From: Kitagawia praeruptora
Taxonomy: Eukaryota; Streptophyta; Magnoliopsida; Apiales; Apiaceae
DNA length: 64,000 nt
Assembly: GCA_037693485.1 (NCBI GenBank)
Contig: CM075345.1
Coordinates: 93,330,001 to 93,394,000 of the forward strand
Reading direction: 5' to 3'
Shown: positions 10,071 through 21,746 of the stretch, one piece after another
Layout of the letters: the number at the start of each line of letters is the position of its first letter
Position numbering within the stretch: position 1 is the stretch's first letter
Notes under the pieces: generated by a model
Databases searched by the model: none
Told to the model about the DNA's origin: nothing
Seen by the model: only the letters and a program-made list of their open reading frames with translations
Program-made: the position numbers and the translations under genes

Positions 10071-11933
10071 CATAAAATTCCATTGGAAGAAGGGAGTAAA
10101 CCAACAGTAGAAAACCAAAGGCGGTTAAATCCTATCATGAAAGAAGTGGTAAAGAAAGAAATTCTCAAGTGGCTAGATGCTGGTATCATCTATCCCATTT
10201 CAGACAGTTCATGGGTAAGTCCAGTGCAATGTGTGCCTAAGAAAGGAGGCATGACAGTAGTTGCCAATGAAAAGAACGAGCTCATTCCGACTCGTACAGT
10301 TATAGGGTGGAGAATTTGCATGGACTACAGAAAGCTGAACAAAGCTACAAGGAAGGATCACTTTCCCCTTCCATTCATTGATCAAATGCTAGACAGGTTG
10401 GCTGGGCATGAATTCTATTGCTTGCTGGATGGTTATTCAGTATATAATCAGATTGGTATTACTCCAGAAGATCAGGAGAAGACCACTTTCACATGTCCTT
10501 TTGGCACTTTTGCGTTCCGACGCGTTCCTTTCGGACTCTGTGGTGCACCTGCTACTTTTCAGAGGTGTATGATGGCAATTTTTTCGGATATGATTGGTAT
10601 CAATGTGGAAGTATTCATGGATGATTTCTCAGTCTTTGGGAAATCATTTGATGAATGCCTCAGAAATTTAGGCATGGTGCTGAAACAATGTGTTGAGACT
10701 AATCTAGTACTCAACTGGGAAAAATGTCACTTCATGGTAAAGGAAGGCATCATTCTTGGGCACAAGGTATCTGGTAAGGGGCTAGAAGTGGATAAGGCTA
10801 AGTTGGAGACGATTGGAAATCTCCCTCCACCAATTTCAGTTAAAGGAATTCGCAGTTTTCTTGGTCATGCGGGTTTTTATCGGCGATTCATCCAAGATTT
10901 TTCGAAAATATCTAAGCCTTTGTGCAATCTGTTAGAAAAGGATATTCCTTTTAAATTTGGTGAAGATTGTTTGGAGGCATTCAAGCTCTTAAAGAAGAAA
11001 TTGACAACTGCGCCCATTATCACTGCACCTGATTGGAGTGAACCTTTTGAATTAATGTGTGATGCAAGTGACTGTGCAGTGGGAGCTGTTCTTGGTCAAC
11101 GGAAGAATAAGGTGTTTCACGTGATTTACTATGCTAGCAGAACTCTCAATGATGCACAACTGAATTACACTACTACAGAAAAGGAACTCTTAGCTATTGT
11201 ATATAGCTTCGAGAAATTCAGATCGTATTTGCTCGGAACTAAGGTAGTGGTGTTTACAGATCATGCAGCCATTCGATACCTAATGTCGAAGAAAGATGCT
11301 AAGCCACGGTTGATTCGTTGGATTCTGTTGCTTCAAGAATTCGACTTGGAAATCAAGGATAGAAAGGGTACTGAGAACCAGGTGGCTGATCACTTGTCTC
11401 GGTTAGAGGAACACGGTAACTCAGCGGATAAAACTCTCATCAACGAATTTTTTCCTGACGAGCAACTTTTTGGGGTACAAAATGAAGAGCCATGGTTTGC
11501 AGACATTGTGAACTATCTTGTAAGCAATGTCATCCCGTCGGAATTTTCTTATGCTCAAAGAAAGAAGTTTCTTCATGATGTAAAATGGTACCGATGGGAT
11601 GAACCCTTCTTATTCAGACAGGGAGCTGATCAGGTGATTCGGAGGTGCATTCCGTTTAGTGAGGTTGAAGGTATTTTGCATGACTACCATTCTACCACTT
11701 ACGGAGGTCATTATGCTGGAGAGAAGACAGCCACTCGAGTACTTCAGGCTGGGTTTTATTGGCCAACACTGTTTAAAGATGCGCATCAGTTTGTGTTGAG
11801 ATGCGATAGATGTCAAAGAATTGGTAATATCTCTAGGAGGAATGAGATGCCTCTGAATATGCTGTTGGAAGTGGAGATTTTCGATGTGTGGGGGATCGAT
11901 TTCATGGGTCCTTTTGTTTCTTTCATGCAATAA
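10071..11933 (+). CDS. Athila-like RT, RNase H and integrase N-terminus
   Basis: Same frame as gag and protease. RT blocks: KLNKATRKDHFPLPFIDQ, FGLCGAPATFQRCM and the catalytic FMDDFSVFG at about 10615. RNase H: MCDASDCAVGAVLG, with the catalytic Asp at about 11062, and VFTDHAAIRYL. Then the integrase HHCC zinc finger (about 11670-11815) and WGIDFMGPF with the first catalytic Asp (about 11893). The frame ends at TAA 11931. The true continuation is one frame over, so a small indel lies between about 11903 and 11920. Confidence 0.85.
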   Translation, partial: HKIPLEEGSKPTVENQRRLNPIMKEVVKKEILKWLDAGIIYPISDSSWVSPVQCVPKKGGMTVVANEKNELIPTRTVIGWRICMDYRKLNKATRKDHFPLPFIDQMLDRLAGHEFYCLLDGYSVYNQIGITPEDQEKTTFTCPFGTFAFRRVPFGLCGAPATFQRCMMAIFSDMIGINVEVFMDDFSVFGKSFDECLRNLGMVLKQCVETNLVLNWEKCHFMVKEGIILGHKVSGKGLEVDKAKLETIGNLPPPISVKGIRSFLGHAGFYRRFIQDFSKISKPLCNLLEKDIPFKFGEDCLEAFKLLKKKLTTAPIITAPDWSEPFELMCDASDCAVGAVLGQRKNKVFHVIYYASRTLNDAQLNYTTTEKELLAIVYSFEKFRSYLLGTKVVVFTDHAAIRYLMSKKDAKPRLIRWILLLQEFDLEIKDRKGTENQVADHLSRLEEHGNSADKTLINEFFPDEQLFGVQNEEPWFADIVNYLVSNVIPSEFSYAQRKKFLHDVKWYRWDEPFLFRQGADQVIRRCIPFSEVEGILHDYHSTTYGGHYAGEKTATRVLQAGFYWPTLFKDAHQFVLRCDRCQRIGNISRRNEMPLNMLLEVEIFDVWGIDFMGPFVSFMQ

Positions 11934-11943
11934 TTAGTACATC

Positions 11944-12780
11944 TTGCTAGCGGTGGACTATATTTCTAAATGGGTCGAGGTGAAGGCTTTACCGACCAAT
12001 GACGCTAAAGTGGTGCTGAATTTTCTGAATAAGCAAGTTTTCACACGTTTCGGAACTCCAAGGGTAATTATCAGTGATGAAGGATCACATTTCTGCAACC
12101 GCAAGTTCACAGCATTGATGGCAAGGTACAACATAAATCATCGAATTGCTACAGCCTATCACCCTCAAATGAATGGCCAAGCAGAGGTTTCCAACAGAGA
12201 GATAAAACGGATCCTAGAGAAGGTCGTGAATCCTTCAAGGAAGGACTGGTCACTAAAACTTGATGAAGCTGTTTGGGCTTATATAACAGCTTACAAAACA
12301 CCTTTGGGCACGTCACCTTTTCAGCTAGTATATGGCAAGGCTTGTCATCTGCCTGCCGAACTAGAACACAAAGCTTATTGGGCGCTGAAGAAGTTGAACT
12401 TTGACTTAGCAGCAGCAGGTGAGAAAAGAATGCTTCAGATTAATGAACTGGATGAGTTTCGGCTACAGGCTTATGAAAATCACAAGTTATACAAGGAAAA
12501 GGTCAAGAGATGGCATGACAGACGTTTGGTGCAAAAGTCTTTTGTACCAGGGCAGTTAGTTTTGCTTTTCAACTCTCGTCTCAGACTTTTTCCAGGGAAA
12601 CTTAAGTCAAGGTGGTCAGGACCATTCACGGTTAAAACGGTGTTTCCACATGGTGCAGTGGAAATTTTTGATAAAACACTGGAAGCAGCTTTCAAAGTAA
12701 ATGGACAGAGGTTGAAGCCATATTTTGGTGAACATGTGAATAGCAAAGCAGAAACCGCAGTTCTTGGTACTACCGATTAA
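11944..12780 (+). CDS. Athila-like integrase core and C-terminus
   Basis: Continues the integrase in another frame after the indel near 11910; a TAG at 11935-11937 also lies in this frame just upstream. It carries the second catalytic Asp (IISDEGSHF), the glutamate of the DDE triad (HPQMNGQAEVSNREIKRIL) and the C-terminal barrel region (FVPGQLVLLFNSRLRLFPGK). The last codon is followed by TAA at 12778. It has no proper start codon and would be made only as part of the polyprotein in an intact relative. Confidence 0.85.
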   Translation: MLAVDYISKWVEVKALPTNDAKVVLNFLNKQVFTRFGTPRVIISDEGSHFCNRKFTALMARYNINHRIATAYHPQMNGQAEVSNREIKRILEKVVNPSRKDWSLKLDEAVWAYITAYKTPLGTSPFQLVYGKACHLPAELEHKAYWALKKLNFDLAAAGEKRMLQINELDEFRLQAYENHKLYKEKVKRWHDRRLVQKSFVPGQLVLLFNSRLRLFPGKLKSRWSGPFTVKTVFPHGAVEIFDKTLEAAFKVNGQRLKPYFGEHVNSKAETAVLGTTD

Positions 12781-13530
12781 AGTGCGAAAGTGAAGTCAAG
12801 CTAGCGACAATAAACAAGCGCTTCGTGGGAGGCAACCCATGTGTTTCGGTGTTTTCAGGTATGTTCTCTACTATCCCTTGTATTTACTTCCATTCAATGC
12901 GGACATTGAATATTATAAGTTTGGGGGTGGTTTGGGGGATAAGTAGTATGTAAAAGTGATAGTAGTTTTTGTGAGTCATTGTGTTCATGTAGGATATCAT
13001 GTTTTGCAATTTAGTAGTAATTCATGCATATTTGTTCGTATTTTCTATGTTGTTTCATTTAGGACATTCTGTTATTGTTTGTTTTACCATGTGAGTCATA
13101 TTAGTTGCATTTTCATGGCATGCATTTTTCATGATCCCTTAGGACGAGCTGATTCTGATTGATAGGTGGATGTTGATTTGGGTGTGATGATGATGAGTAG
13201 AGGGCTGATTTATAGTTCCTAAGGAATTGACTTGCATGTTATGGGAACAAAATTTTTACACAGTCTCATTGGGATGCTTTTGGGCTAGGTTAGGGTCATG
13301 CCTGTTGGATGTTTTGAGATTTAATCACTTGTTTATTCTTAGAATTTTCGTTATTCCCTTGATAGCGTAGGAACACTAAAATCTAAGTTTGGGGGAAAAC
13401 AGGAATTTCATGCTAAGTGGTAATAATTGTCAATAAAGGCTAGGCGTCAAATGGCTAGTAGCCGACTCATATTTATATGAGTAGTCTAGGGTTGGAAATG
13501 AGAAAGGCTCATTCCAGATTGCCAAAAAAA

Positions 13531-13562
<32 letters not shown>

Positions 13563-14316
13563 AATAAAAAAAAAGAGTCAGAAGTCCAATTGATTATATG
13601 CAAAATTAACCAGAGTGAGCTCTTTAATACTCGAGTAATTAAGTCTGAGGGGACTTAGTCCTAGTAACCTAAAGCCCTTGTGGTTTGGGATTGCTGACCT
13701 AACACTCGCTACATGGGTATTATTGTATAAGCCTTTTGGGGTCTCATTCATTGCACGGTTAAATAAGCATGCGTATGTAGTGTCGTAGTATAGTAATAAA
13801 GCATGAGTTTCTGTCTACCTTGGATAAAGGTGGAGGTGTTCCTAGGTTATGAAGTGTCTACAGTTTATTCTAGTTATAAACCTGTGATTGTCTTGACGGA
13901 AAGCATGTATGGTTTTTGACCTAGTTTTGGGAGTATTTCTGATGAGCATTGCACACACGCACGTTTCTTTTCATGTATTTGTTAGTATACGGGGACTTAG
14001 TCGAGCTCTGCTTGGAATTGTTGCATTCTTTGGAAATATTTGCTTTTTAGTTGATTTTGGTGAGTTTGAAAGGGATCGTTGCATTTTTCAAGTAGTTGCA
14101 TACATATAGTTAGTTGCATTATAGAATGGATTTTGTGGGTACATTCGCTATAGGCCCTCACGAGATCTCACTCGTCCACTGGGGCTACCTAGGGGTTTAA
14201 AGGGCTTATTGCATATGCCAAATGCAATCGTGATCACCTACGGAAGTGGTACTAGTTAGTTGTATATAATTATATTGTTATGCTTGAGGACAAGCATCAG
14301 TTTAAGTTTGGGGGTG
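12781..14316 (+). other. Noncoding 3' region of the Athila-like element with PPT
   Basis: No ORF over about 70 codons that resembles an env or other protein. Three polypurine-like motifs occur, AAGTTTGGGGGT at 12918 and 14304 and AAGTTTGGGGGA at 13385. The last abuts the 3' LTR and is the likely plus-strand primer (14301-14316). An AATA repeat sits at 13525-13575. The segment from 12929 onward is repeated in inverted orientation at 16646-18410. Confidence 0.75.
13525..13575 (+). repeat. AATA microsatellite
   Basis: About ten AAATA/AATA units followed by an A-run. The inverted copy (17760-17815) carries the matching TTTA run. Confidence 0.9.
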
Positions 14317-16650
14317 TGATAAGTGGATTTTATATCCACTTATTATGCGCTAAATAGACCTAAATTGGTGGTTTATCCTTAAGTATTTTGTGTCTTTTAA
14401 TTAGTTTTATGTTGTTTCAAGTCTTTGTAGTGCAGAACTCACAGCTTCAGGTATCCTGGCGATAAAAGGTTAAAAGAAGGTGGATTTCTTGCTCAGATGG
14501 ACTGGCTACGAGGAAAAGGAATTATCATAAAAATGTTCTGAGTGATATATTCTTAAAGCAGGAATCCCGGTTGGAATTGTTATATTTTTTTCTAAGCAAA
14601 AGGAGTCCGGTTTTAGAGCCTCAAGAGACCGTAACTTGCATCTGGACGAGCAATGAAGAAATAAGAATTATCACAAAAATATGGAAAGTGATATTTTCTT
14701 AAAGCTGAAACCCCGGTTGGAATTGATATAATTTCTGTTAAGCAAAAGGAGTCCGGTTCCAGACGACTAGAGACCACAGCTTAGACAATAAAGATTTATT
14801 TATATTATTAAATAATTTTATTAATTTAGAAAATTATATTTATAAATATCTAATAATATTAGATATTTATTTTTATAATTTCTGGATTAAAATAATTATT
14901 TATTAATTAAAGATTATAAGCTGTGCGGGTTAAAAAGCATTTTTACGGAACTGCGTATAAAAATTCAACTACCGCGTGGAGAAGAATTGCAAGTTGCTGG
15001 AAGACGTGTGAAATTTTCTATGGAGTTGTTAGAAATTAGGCAGGCTGTAGACTTTTACTAAACAGCTGACTTTTAGTTTGTAGTAGGTGTATGGTTCTAT
15101 TATAAATAGATGAGAGCAATGAACGAAAGAGCAATCAGAGTGAAGCTGAAACAAAAAGCTGAACAAAAAATTATCTCCTCAACTCTGTAAAATTTCAGCT
15201 ATTTCTTTTACAGATATTTTATTTTATACATTTTAAATTTCTGCAAACAGTTTTATTTTATACAATTTAAATTTCTGTAATGTTATTATATTTTAAACAC
15301 TTTGAATTTCTGTAATTTAATTTTATTTTATATACTTAAAAATTTCTGAAAAATTATTATAAGAATTAATTTAAGATTTTAAGGGGACTATCAGGAGGGC
15401 TTCTCTATTTTATTCGGTGATTATTTTATTCGGAAAGAGCATTAGAATTGCTTTTGTAATAAGCAGGTTTATTGGATCAATCAATCTGTTTCGATTCAGC
15501 CAACAACAACAACACACCAACTGCTGGAGTGAATCGCACGCGGGTGAATTGCTGTTTAAATCGAGCGCGTTCAGCACACGCGCGGGACAGGGAGGTGGAG
15601 CGCGTGCCTCCCACGCGCCTGCCAGGAGAGTGCAAAACATTCTGCCGACAGTTCATGAATTGGCAGGTGGTTTCTTACTTTAAATTGTCCTTTGCTTTAT
15701 ATATATATATATATATAATACTTTTCTTTTCATTTGCTTTTTGTCCGTAATTTAGTTTTAATCGGTTTCTCTTGCTTTTATTTGTAAAAACTGAATTTTC
15801 GAAAGCTATTTAAATTCTAATTATTTTTATTTTTATTCTTGTAATTTTATATTTAATTTTATGAAATTTTCTACCATGATTTTATTTAATTCCATAAAGG
15901 TTCCTAGTTTAATTATGAACTAAACACTTTCATGTGGTTCTAATGTAATGAATTGTTAATGCTCATGTTAATTTGATAGATAATTTGTGTTTACAATTTC
16001 TATATAAGATTGCCTTGCATGGTTGTTTTAATTGAATATAGGTGAATAGCTAACATCTATTGTACCAAATCTCTAATGATTGCGAAAGTGGATTTAGACA
16101 TTTAGGGTTTGCCATGCTAGCATAGGTATGTCGGCTTCTCCGCATTTCGGATTATAGTTTCGAAAGAACATTATTCCCCTATGTAGTTAATTGCGGAACT
16201 TGTGATTTAATCGATTGTATCACCCATTCACATAGACATATATTGTTTTGGATATAATTGATGCCCTTATAACTTCTATCTCTTTTGTGGATGTTTATTT
16301 GGAATGGTGTGAGTTAATTGAAAGATGCTCATATTAGTGTCGTGTTCCCGCTAGCTGTCTTAACAATTGTAACACATAAATTCTTGATAGTTAATAGAGC
16401 TAAAACATTCATGAAATTAGGACCCCATGCCTCTATCATATTATTTTAAACAATTAGCCATTACTTCATTAGTTAATTGTTATCTGCAAATAAACCATTT
16501 TAGTTCGTTCATGCTTCTATAATTAACCAAACATTGTTGAATAGACATATTTACTAAAATAACCGAGTCTTCGTGGGAACGATCCTTATTTCCCTATATT
16601 GCTTTTGGACTGCGTATACTTGCGTAGAGAAAATAGCGAACAAGTTTTTG
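14317..16650 (+). repeat. 3' LTR of the Athila-like element
   Basis: Starts TGATAAGTGG right after the PPT and matches 4911-7230 with about 18 substitutions and an extra 15 bp near 15124. It ends in CAAGTTTTT, where a run of five T is shared with the inverted fragment that follows, so the exact edge cannot be placed. Confidence 0.88.
14498..14940 (+). repeat. LTR module shared with copia element II (copy 2)
   Basis: Same module as 5091-5535, in the 3' LTR. A partial third Athila-type copy lies inverted at 16651-16828. Confidence 0.85.
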
Positions 16651-17772
16651 TGATAATTCTTATTTCTTCATTGCTCGTCCAGATGCAAGTTACGGTCTCT
16701 TGAGGCTCTAAAACCGGACTCCTTTTGCTTAGAAAAAAATATAACAATTCCAACCGGGATTCCTGCTTTAAGAATATATCACTCAGAACATCTTTATGAT
16801 AATTCCTTTTCCTCGTAGCCAGTCCATCTGAGCAAGAAATCCACCGTCTTTTAACCTTTTATCGCCAGGATACCTGAAGCTGTGAGTTCTGCACTACAAA
16901 GACTTGAAACAACATAAAACTAATTAAAAGACACAAAATACTTAAGGATAAACCACCAATTTAGGTCTATTTAGCGCATAATAAGTGGATATAAAATCCA
17001 CTTATCACACCCCCAAACTTAAACTGATGCTTGTCCTCAAGCATAACAATATAATTATATACAACTAACTAGTACCACTTCCGTAGGTGATCACGATTGC
17101 ATTTGGCATATGCAATAAGCCCTTTAAACCCCTAGGTAGCCCCAGTGGACGAGTGAGATCTCGTGAGGGCCTATAGCGAATGTACCCACAAAATCCATTC
17201 TATAATGCAACTAACATGCAACTAACTATATGTATGCAACTACTTGAAAAATGCAACGATCCCTTTCAAACTCACCAAAATCAACTAAAAAGCAAATATT
17301 TCCAAAGAATGCAACAATTCCAAGCAGAGCTCGACTAAGTCCCCGTATACTAACAAATACATGAACAGAAACGTGCGTGTGTGCAATGCTCATCAGAAAT
17401 ACTCCCAAAACTAGGTCAAAAACCATACATGCTTTCCGTCAAGACAATCACAGGTTTATAACTAGAATAAACTGTAGACACTTCATAACCTAGGAACACC
17501 TCCACCTTTATCCAAGGTAGACAGAAACTCATGCTTTATTACTATACTACGACACTACATACGCATGCTTATTTAACCGTGCAATGAATGAGACCCCAAA
17601 AGGCTTATACAATAATACCCATGTAGCGAGTGTTAGGTCAGCAATCCCAAACCACAAGGGCTTTAGGTTACTAGGACTAAGTCCCCTCAGACTTAATTAC
17701 TCGAGTATTAAAGAGCTCACTCTGGTTAATTTTGCATATAATCAATTGGACTTCTGACTCTTTTTTTTTATT

Positions 17773-17804
<32 letters not shown>

Positions 17805-18410
17805 TTTTTTTCGCAATCTGGAATGAGCCTTTCTCATTTCCAACCCTAGACTACTCATATAAATATGAGTCGGCTACTAGCCATTTGACGCCTAGCCTTT
17901 ATTGACAATTATTACCACTTAGCATGAAATTCCTGTTTTCCCCCAAACTTAGATTTTAGTGTTCCTACGCTATCAAGGGAATAACGAAAATTCTAAGAAT
18001 AAACAAGTGATTAAATCTCAAAACATCCAACAGGCATGACCCTAACCTAGCCCAAAAGCATCCCAATGAGACTGTGTAAAAATTTTGTTCCCATAACATG
18101 CAAGTCAATTCCTTAGGAACTATAAATCAGCCCTCTACTCATCATCATCACACCCAAATCAACATCCACCTATCAATCAGAATCAGCTCGTCCTAAGGGA
18201 TCATGAAAAATGCATGCCATGAAAATGCAACTAATATGACTCACATGGTAAAACAAACAAACAATAACAGAATGTCCTAAATGAAACAACATAGAAAATA
18301 CGAACAAATATGCATGAATTACTACTAAATTGCAAAACATGATATCCTACATGAACACAATGACTCACAAAAACTACTATCACTTTTACATACTACTTAT
18401 CCCCCAAACC
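16646..18410 (-). repeat. Inverted copy of the Athila 3' end
   Basis: The reverse complement of this segment matches 12929-14675: the noncoding 3' region, the PPT, and the first 350 or so bases of the LTR. It differs from the local 3' LTR at several sites where it agrees with the 5' LTR instead (for example AAAGATG rather than AAAAATG near 16793), so it is not a direct recent copy of its neighbour. Arm length is about 1.75 kb with a spacer of about 2 kb. The junction shows five shared T residues. Confidence 0.88.
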
Positions 18411-18435
18411 AATAACCTGTAGCTCTGATACCAAC
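18411..18435 (-). other. Primer binding site (initiator tRNA-Met type)
   Basis: On the minus strand this reads GTTGGTATCAGAGCTACAGG, the standard PBS for initiator tRNA-Met, directly after the LTR that ends at 18436. Only about 25 bp of internal sequence remain before the Athila fragment begins. Confidence 0.75.
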
Positions 18436-21400
18436 TGTGGCATCCCATAATCCGGGGTACAGATTTGGGGCCACTAACCACAAACAACACAACATTAACC
18501 TGGATATAAGCATATTATAATAAAAGAAAACCCCTTAACCAAGATCGCATACAGGTTATGGTATGAAACAAACTATTAAATTACATCTTTACAATCCAAA
18601 CTCAAAATATAAATTTTATACAAATTGATAACAAATTAAGTCCATCTGATGACTAGTTAACCAACCTCTGACAAGCTCAAACCACTACCCGACCCAAGTC
18701 GACAACCCGAACATTGCCTCACGCTGCTGGAACAGAAAAACTCAACTGACCACAAGGTCCAATAATCATCTCTCAAAACTAAAAAAAAATAAACAACAAT
18801 GCAAGAGTGAGCCAACAATGCTCAGCAAGCATATATAGCTATAAATCAATGTTAAGAACAATTATGAGTTCTGAACAATAAGAATAATCGTCATATGCTT
18901 CGAAGTAGTCAGGCTTCAAAGCCATTCAAACTCAACGTATAGATTAGAATTAGATTTTTATATATTTTTAAAAACAACAGGTTAGGCTGCTGATCAGTCA
19001 CGCACTAACCCTGGACAAACGCACACAACAATGTCCTATAATGGATCCACGGCACACATTGGCCTTATTAACTTCCGACCACGAATCTGGTCCGACCTCT
19101 TACGGTCCACATTTTTAAAACATTCCAATTCTATATCGAACGCAGTAGGTGTCGGAACAATCGACAACCTTTTACCAACAAAATAACAGGAAAACTCACG
19201 TTCCAGATCAACAACTCATAATCCAAGAATCAATGAAGGATTCAAGATCAACAAGTGTCGACAAGTTCGACACAACAATTGGGTAATAATTAAAGAGTAA
19301 CAAGCTCAACAGGGTATCGACGAGTGCGATACATAAATGGGGTGTAAACGAATAATTAGTAACAATAACAGCTATCAATAAGATCAATAGAAACAATTGG
19401 GGTGATAAATTTCATCATCAACATAATTAAAGAATGATTTCACTTGAACAAGAAGTGAAAGGAAATACTTGCCTGGTAATCACAGTCTAACCCGTCTAAT
19501 CATTTGAACGTCTCACTCAATTACCAACTTTCGATCGTTCTGACCACCCGACTCTATAACCACGAACTCCTCTCTATATCTCTGACTGACATCATCCTAT
19601 TTAAAATGCTTCTTGTAACATACTGGACTCGACCAAAACATTTACACAATTAGAAAATAATTAATCACCTTAGCGACTCACTACACGTAATGCATGTAGA
19701 CCACATAACACATAGTCATTCAATCCACAACAAGCAGACCATACCACTTATATTTAGCATCTAATCGACTTCAGAAACATTTTTAGAACAATTCTCGACT
19801 TTTGTTTTAACAAAAAACAGGACTCCGAATGTTTTAAAACAATAATTACAGCATTTTCTGGATTTATTGAACCACAAATACATTTTTGAACAACAAAAAG
19901 ACTTTGTTTACCAGCACAACTTGATTCCAGATATATTTGAATGCTTGCAAATCATTCTCCATATTTTTAGAAATTTTTCTGCATTTTTAAACAATTAAAC
20001 ACTATTTTTTTAAAACAATTAAAACAGAAAACAGACTAATTAAAAATTAAATAACTCTAATTATATTAATTAAAATCAACTAATAACTAATTAATAAAAT
20101 TATTCAATAAATGATTACATTTATCAAATAATTAAATTAATTATATTATTAATTGAAATTAATTAAAATAATTAAAATTATTCAACTTTTAATCATTTTT
20201 TGAATTAAAACCAACAATTAAATGATTTTCAAAATTAAATAAATAAATAATTTCAGAAATAATTCTGAATTTCAGAATAATAATTTTGAGAAATAATTCT
20301 GAATTTTAAATAAATAATTCAGATTTAGATCGATTTTAAAGAAAAGTAATTTTGGTAAAAAGTAATTTAAAATTACTTTTAAAGTAAATGGTAAAACAGT
20401 TGAAAACATTTTTATTTTACCATTTCAAATCAAAACAGATCACAGCGGGTCGGGTTTTTGAAAAAAAAAACGGGTCATGAAGAACAGGTTCCGGGTCGCC
20501 AAGAACACCGCCGGAAAACTGGGTTTTCCAGTTTCCGGCCGGCGTCCGGCCACCGGGATCACGCTGTTCCTCACGGCAACACACAACAACACGGTTTTGG
20601 CCAACATAAGAAGCTCTGTTACCACTTAAACAACACTATAACCTCAACAATCCATCCAAACGATCATTCAAGCAGTTAAACCGAGCAAAAATTCGTCGGG
20701 TTTAAACTCTTCTCCGGCCAACTTACGAATTTCATAAAACCGAAACGAAACTTCAAGATTTTACAGTCATAACAAAGCTTAGCTCACAACAAGACTAACC
20801 ATGGCTTCAAATCATATGAACAACCTCTCAATAATACAACACGAAGAGTTTTAAAAATGACCAAAAACTCTTAGTTCGTTTTATACTTATACGGACATAA
20901 ACAACAAAATTTATTATATAAATCGACTCTATAAGACCATATAGAGCTATAGGAAGCATCAAAATCGCTGAACGAAGCTTAAATTAAAAAGCCCCAAATT
21001 CATACATGAACCCTAATTTTCCAGAAAAATACGAAAATTTATATAAAATCAGAAATTTACCAAAATTGAAAACTGATGCTAGGATATCGGCTATTTGAAC
21101 TCCAAAATCCGATAACCATAACGCCTTCAAAAACAAGAGAGAAATTTGATTTTTTTTATAATTCTTTTTCTTGATTCTTGATTGGGCAGCTGTGTAAAAT
21201 GTGATTGGTCGTAGGAGATAAGGTTGAGATTGGCTAGAATAAAATTACATAATATCTTTTTGTTCCCAAAATGCTCGGTACCCTAATTAACTTTTAATTG
21301 GTCTCGAAAGTACCAATTATATCAATTACGGGTCCGATTCGAACGAAAATATTTTTACGAAAAATCACAAATCCTTTACTGAAAATTTATAACACTTATA

Positions 21401-21746
21401 AAACAAATAAAATATGAGTTTCAAATATTTTGAGATTTACTTGATAAGTATCGACACGAAAATGATTTTAAATCGAAGCCCTGGGAATTATGAAAAGGGG
21501 TTTTAATGGATAAAGTCAAATAATTGACACGCATCACGAAGAAGACATTTAATCTTATCCTTTAACATGTAGCACATAATAAAAACATATACGGAAATCT
21601 TTTCGAGTAATTTAGCGCTCTTCCTCAAATACCGGTCAACAAATAACACCTTGACTCGCGAAACTGGAATAAAATAATTAAAAATATTTTTGTTCCAATT
21701 TACCAAAAATAGTATTTAAATAAATTTAATAATCACGGTTCTTACA
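18436..21746 (-). repeat. 3.3-kb LTR of a truncated Ty3/gypsy-type element
   Basis: On the minus strand it starts TGTAAGAACCGTG at 21746 and ends GGGATGCCACA at 18436, followed by a PBS. That gives 3311 bp with TG..CA ends. No long ORFs are present. A GC-rich block lies near 20480-20570 in otherwise AT-rich DNA. LTRs of this size with an initiator-Met PBS fit the Tekay/Del type, though no coding part survives to confirm it. Its 5' edge sits inside copia gag sequence (21747 onward). Confidence 0.72.

Larger units (their letters stand above)
4911..16650 (+). mobile_element. Athila-like Ty3/gypsy retrotransposon
   Basis: A near-complete element: 5' LTR 4911-7230, PBS from 7231, gag from 7365, protease, RT, RNase H and integrase to 12780, a 1.5-kb noncoding 3' region, PPT at 14301-14316 and 3' LTR from 14317. 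The two LTRs differ at roughly 18 sites plus a 15-bp indel, so insertion is recent. The coding frame has two in-frame stops and one frameshift, so this copy is not autonomous. No env-like ORF is visible between integrase and PPT. The left flank is ataac. No matching target duplication is visible on the right because the 3' LTR edge joins an inverted fragment. Confidence 0.88.

Noticed and set aside
13909..14109. A 66-codon ORF repeated at 17226-17426 in inverse orientation
   Set aside because: Conserved only because the DNA is an inverted duplicate of the Athila 3' region. It has no known domain.
18436..21746. Solo LTR
   Set aside because: It is followed by a PBS on its inner side and has no matching 5-bp flanks, so it is a truncated element rather than a solo LTR.
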